Below, piece by piece: positions 8,146 through 11,779 of a DNA stretch of 11,779 nucleotides (position 1 is the first letter of the stretch; each line of letters opens with the position of its first letter). The stretch is from the NCBI GenBank assembly GCA_019693395.1, contig JAAMXP010001471.1:1-11779 (forward strand), in the 5' to 3' direction. The DNA comes from Ettlia oleoabundans (taxonomy: Eukaryota; Chlorophyta; Chlorophyceae; Chlamydomonadales). The notes beneath the pieces are model-generated. The model saw only the letters and a list, made by a program, of their open reading frames with translations, made no database searches and was not told where the DNA came from. Both the position numbers and the translations under genes were made by a program.

Positions 8146-11100
8146 TCATGCAGCTTCCTGTACCTCCGGCTGGTCCCGCCTATGCTCCCAGATCTGCTGC
8201 CGCAATGCAGTGGCTAAGGTAAGAGAGACACCCACTCCCCTGCTTTGCTTTGCTTTCCCTTGCAGTCACTTGAGTAACATGGCTACGAGAAAAACAACAT
8301 ATTGATGCATTAATGGCTAGCAAATGAGCAGGTATGAAGCTACAACATACTGCGTCCATGCAGGCTGGTGCGCATTGCACGCTGGCAGCAAGAAGAATAC
8401 AATACATGCATGCGGCTTCAGCGCTTGCTGGCTGCATATCTGCACTGTTGAGGAGCAGCAGGCGATTTTTGTTGAAGGTTGATATTCGTAGGTAGCAAGT
8501 GCAAGCCACGCAGTTCACCGTGTTGGCCTGCACCGAACGCTGCTTGTTGCTCAGCCTGCAGACACCTTGACACAGCTGCAGCCACCTGCATTGCTTGCGC
8601 ACGCAGGCCACACAATACCCTGGCTCAGCAGGCTGCTGCAGAAGCTCACCATTGCCAGCAGGTAAGGGTGGAATAGGTGGTAAACCGGCCTAGTCAGGTG
8701 TGCGATGCTGAAAAAGATTTCTTCAACCTGCAACGCATAGGGGCAGGCAGCACAAGTCCCAGCTTTAGCAGTTTTGCTAGCAGCATCCTGGCATCCCAAG
8801 CCGTGTACTGTCAAGTAAGGCAGCAAGATTGTGATAGAACCTGCGTGGCAAAGGCAAGGTCCAGTAGCAGCAGTGCTGGCAACACAAGAGCAGGTGGTGC
8901 AAAAGACAAACAGGCAGACGACAGGCGCCCTGTGCACATAATCGAGCGCTTGGCTGCTGCTACCTTAGCAGAGCTGTGGCAGGCCTTGAATAGTGAGTCA
9001 ATGTAGTAGGTCATCAAACGGGGTGGCGGTGGCACTCCGTCAGACTTGGTCCCAGCATACCTGACTGACAGCCAGGGCAATAGAGACATGAAACAATCCA
9101 GACTTTTTGGGGTATGTTGAGGTTAAGGTTGAAATGTAATGCAAGTCCAAGCAAACAGGATGCTTTGTAATCAATACCGACAGCAGGCTGCAGCGGGGGG
9201 CATCGGCTCTTAAAACGAAGAACGAGTACCTGAGATCCTCGGAGGTGGCCATCATCCATGCTGGCGCAATAACTGAAGTCAGCTGCTTGTGGAATGCATG
9301 GCTCATGCCGCTTGCTGCAGCCCGCCTCTCTTCCAGTGTGCCAGCAGCGGGGATGGCTGCCGCCATGGACCGCTCCAGGGCTTCAGCGCTCTTGGCAGCC
9401 ACGCTCATGCCTTGCGCATACACCTGTGGAGGGGACAGGCACACTGCAAGGTCACATGGACCGCCCACAAGCAGCAGGTGCAGCGTCGCCAGTGGCGGTG
9501 CATTGAGCACCAAGGGTTCTGGTGGGAGACAACTAAAGACAACAACACGACGTGGCTCGCAACGCCAGCTGAGGATAGGCCCAATTCGCGTTGCGATGGC
9601 TGGCTGCTGTTTGCTGGCACAACCTTCACTTGTGTATGCGATATACAAACTTGCAGCAGCATCAGAAGCAGCGTACGTGTCTGCTGCTTAGGCCCACCAG
9701 GCCCACAACACAAGAAGTAACCTGCACAGCAGCAAAAGCAAAGCCAGCAGCTGCATTAAGCTTGCCGGGTTGAGCGCCAGCACCGCGTCACCAATCGCCA
9801 TCACCCCGGGAGGCGGGGGCACCACATCCCACTTGTATTGGATGTTGCTGGCTCCCGCAAACTTTTGCACTGCAAGATGATTAACGGATAAGAGGGCTCA
9901 ATTACTTATCCAGCGCAAACACACTTGGATGGTATATCTCACAAACCCCACACCATAGCAGAGGGACACACACACCCTGCATGCAGGCAGAGGCACCATA
10001 CGACCACTCGCATGCCACTCACATGGGGTGAGGGGCTCCCCTCTGCTGATTGCATTGTACAGCTTGTCGCAGGGCAGCTGCCTGGCAGCCTCCAGGAAGG
10101 CCTTCTCCTCCGTGGGGGGCACACCGCCGTTGTAGTTCCACAACACCATCTGCGAAAGCTGGGGGAGGCAGGAGGAGGGTTGACTGCAAAGGCAGGAGAA
10201 CGAGAGACAAGGTTGGAAGGTGGGTTGGAAGGTGGTTTGGAAGGGGGGCGAATGGGTGTGGAGGCAGGCCAGCAGGCAGGGAGGTGGCAAGCAGCACACG
10301 GGCCCAGGGGCATGGCGCTTCGACACTGGCTTATGTTTGCATCTTAGCACACATGGGAGCGATGCTGCAGCGGCATGGCTGCTCTCTCGAAGCATACGCT
10401 CAGCAAAATGCATGCAACCGATGACAGCTGTGGTGGTGGTAGTGCCACAGACGTGCTGCAGTACAAACCTGCCAGATTCGGCCTTCAACAGGGACTAGGC
10501 CGCCCCCTGTCAGGCCGGCAGGCCGCCCAAAAACAATGCAGCCGTTCCAATCCTGCATTGTACCGGTTCAAGAGTTTGGCTGGTGCCAATAGCTCCGGTC
10601 TTGTGCGGTTGGTCTTTGGCGTGGGCAAGAGCCACCAGTCCCTTGCTAGATCATAGATCAAGACCCATGATCGAGACGGCCTGTTTGTTACATAGGAACT
10701 GGCTGATGAGGTTCCTAACTGTTCTGAATAGTGTTGCGCCCACTACCTAGATGCCCAGGCAGTGGCATGCAGCGGCAGCAAATCAAAGAGTGGCTTGACG
10801 CCGTCCTGCCTAATGGCAGTATGCGTACCTCACTCCAGCCTACTGGCATGCGGTAAAGGCGCCCAACATAAGTCAGAGCAGCATCTACCTTCATCTTGGG
10901 AGGCACAGGGTGGCCAGCAGACTTCAGCCACTGCAAGGGAGAAGCCAACTGAGGAAACAGGCTCCTTAAGCGTGCACACAGTCAGCGTGCATTACTATTG
11001 CCTACCGGCAGGAGCTGCAAGAAATGCCATCACTGAAGGAGCAGATCAGGATTAGCAACCTGGCAGAAGGCCAAGCACTCGGGCTGTTCATTCAGTCACA

Positions 11101-11779
11101 GCAGCGGAAGGGACAGATTTTAGCGGGGCACACCTGGGCCAGGCCAGCATGACGGCCACAGGCCACAATAACCAAGTCAGCAGGCAGCTCCTCCCCGCTT
11201 GCAAGCTTCACGCCTGCAAGCCATGCCAAAGCACAGCACACTAGCATGCAAGAGGGTGAGCTGCTGCTCTTGCAAGTGGGGTCAGAACGAACCGGGGCGG
11301 TTCCCAATGATGCACAGACACCCCGCATGAGTGATGGTGCAAGTCAGTTGCTTGGTGCCCGTTCCATCTGGTCTGCTGTATAAACGCAGTTGCTATGGCT
11401 GGCTGGTGTGTGTGTGTGTGTGTGTTACATAACCCCGCTACTTAGGCCCTACTGGACCAGGGCAAGGGGAGCCGTACCGGCCGACTATGACATGTTCGCG
11501 CTGTCGGCTGCCAGTGCTCACCATGCACAACGCTCTGGTCCTCATTCCACAAAAGCCCCGCAGCACGGCAGCCATCCTTGACTGTAAGTTTGCCGCTGTT
11601 GCGATGCAAAACTTCGTCCTGAAGAGTTGACTGGATGAGGGGACGGGACGCGCCCACGCTCTGCAGCTCACAGAGTGAGGCAGCACATGGGGGAGGGCAG
11701 CAGCTTGCATCATGCAAGATGCCGCAAAACCAGCTTGATCCTAGAGGAAGGGTGTGGCATGGCATGCTAGGATTACCTT
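8146..11779 (-). CDS. Gene C: FAD-dependent monooxygenase-like flavoprotein, second tandem copy, 5' end outside window
   Basis: Exons: 11522-11660, 11134-11213, 10829-10930, 10469-10552, 10023-10149, 9766-9869, 9230-9423, 8964-9060, 8650-8727, 8146-8193, giving 350 residues. The window edge (11777-11779) reads AAG followed by a GTAATC donor, which fits the last codon of the preceding exon (gene B exon 3 also ends in Lys-GT); the FAD Rossmann exon and the start lie beyond the window. Visible motifs: SRPLIQ, PADLVIVACGR, AIGD followed by NPVYAQGM, and APAWMMATSEDLR. Exon lengths equal those of gene B except one (194 against 200 bases, a two-residue deletion in the IPAAGTL stretch) and the last exon (15 against 39 residues). 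No stop or frameshift interrupts it, so it looks functional. The short last exon (IWEHRRDQ...) is supported by a TGTAA motif 46 bases after the TGA stop. The start of that exon could be three bases earlier (extra Gln). Function is as for gene B, substrate unknown. Confidence 0.82.
9424..9765 (-). other. GC-AG intron (gene C, equivalent of gene B intron 9)
   Basis: The donor context CCG|GCAAGC is identical to that of gene B, and the acceptor CCACAG joins to GTG TAT GCG CAA (VYAQG). The intron is longer (342 against 202 bases) and its interior has diverged, while the six donor bases are unchanged. Confidence 0.8.
10211..10246. repeat. 12-base tandem repeat, three units, in a gene C intron
   Basis: The unit GGTTGGAAGGTG occurs twice exactly, followed by a third copy with two changes. 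It lies in the intron between exons 10469-10552 and 10023-10149. The gene B intron at the same place lacks it, so it arose after the duplication or was lost from gene B. Confidence 0.9.
11406..11425. repeat. (GT)10 microsatellite in a gene C intron
   Basis: Ten uninterrupted GT units on the plus strand, inside the intron between gene C exons 11522-11660 and 11134-11213. Likely length-variable between strains; no role suggested. Confidence 0.95.

Noticed and set aside
8418..8585. An alternative last exon for gene C (starting VAAAVSRCLQ)
   Set aside because: It needs a 64-base intron, shorter than any other here, has no similarity to gene B, and lies farther from a TGTAA signal than the chosen exon at 8146-8193.
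9245..9691. Long plus-strand open frame opposite gene C
   Set aside because: It is the reverse-complement shadow of the exon at 9230-9423, whose family motifs are on the minus strand.

Overview
The window reads as nuclear DNA of a green alga (Chlorophyta). It has spliceosomal introns with GT(R)AG donors and TGCAG-type acceptors, short multi-exon genes, abundant GCA/GCAGCA repeats, TGTAA motifs of the chlorophyte poly(A)-signal type just past two gene ends, and an EF-hand/transmembrane/RRLL protein of a type I associate with green algae. I cannot name the genus. All three supported genes lie on the minus strand. They were assembled by hand by joining exon fragments at splice sites whose phases agree.

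Layout, left to right. 1-711: no convincing gene, at most the edge of a plus-strand exon at the extreme left. 712-2562: gene A, a four-exon gene for a 346-residue single-pass membrane protein with one EF-hand. 2563-3061: a CpG-rich intergenic stretch with two TGACGT motifs, probably the gene A promoter. 3062-7954: gene B, a complete 13-exon gene for a 498-residue FAD-dependent monooxygenase-like flavoprotein. 7955-8145: a short spacer with the poly(A) signal of gene C and presumably the promoter of gene B. 8146-11779: gene C, a second copy of the same flavoprotein gene, cut by the window edge so that its first exons are missing.

Genes B and C are a head-to-tail tandem duplicate. By my hand count over nine matching exons they share about 79% of residues (264 of 335). 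Every intron position and phase that can be compared is the same, including a GC-AG intron in the FAD-binding GD motif region. Intron sequences and the last exon have diverged. The substrate is unknown, and gene A has no visible functional link to the pair. I see no CRISPR array, mobile element, RNA gene or defence-type system. The most notable points are the tandem pair, its conserved non-canonical intron, the divergent C-termini and the altered DASGR-type motif.
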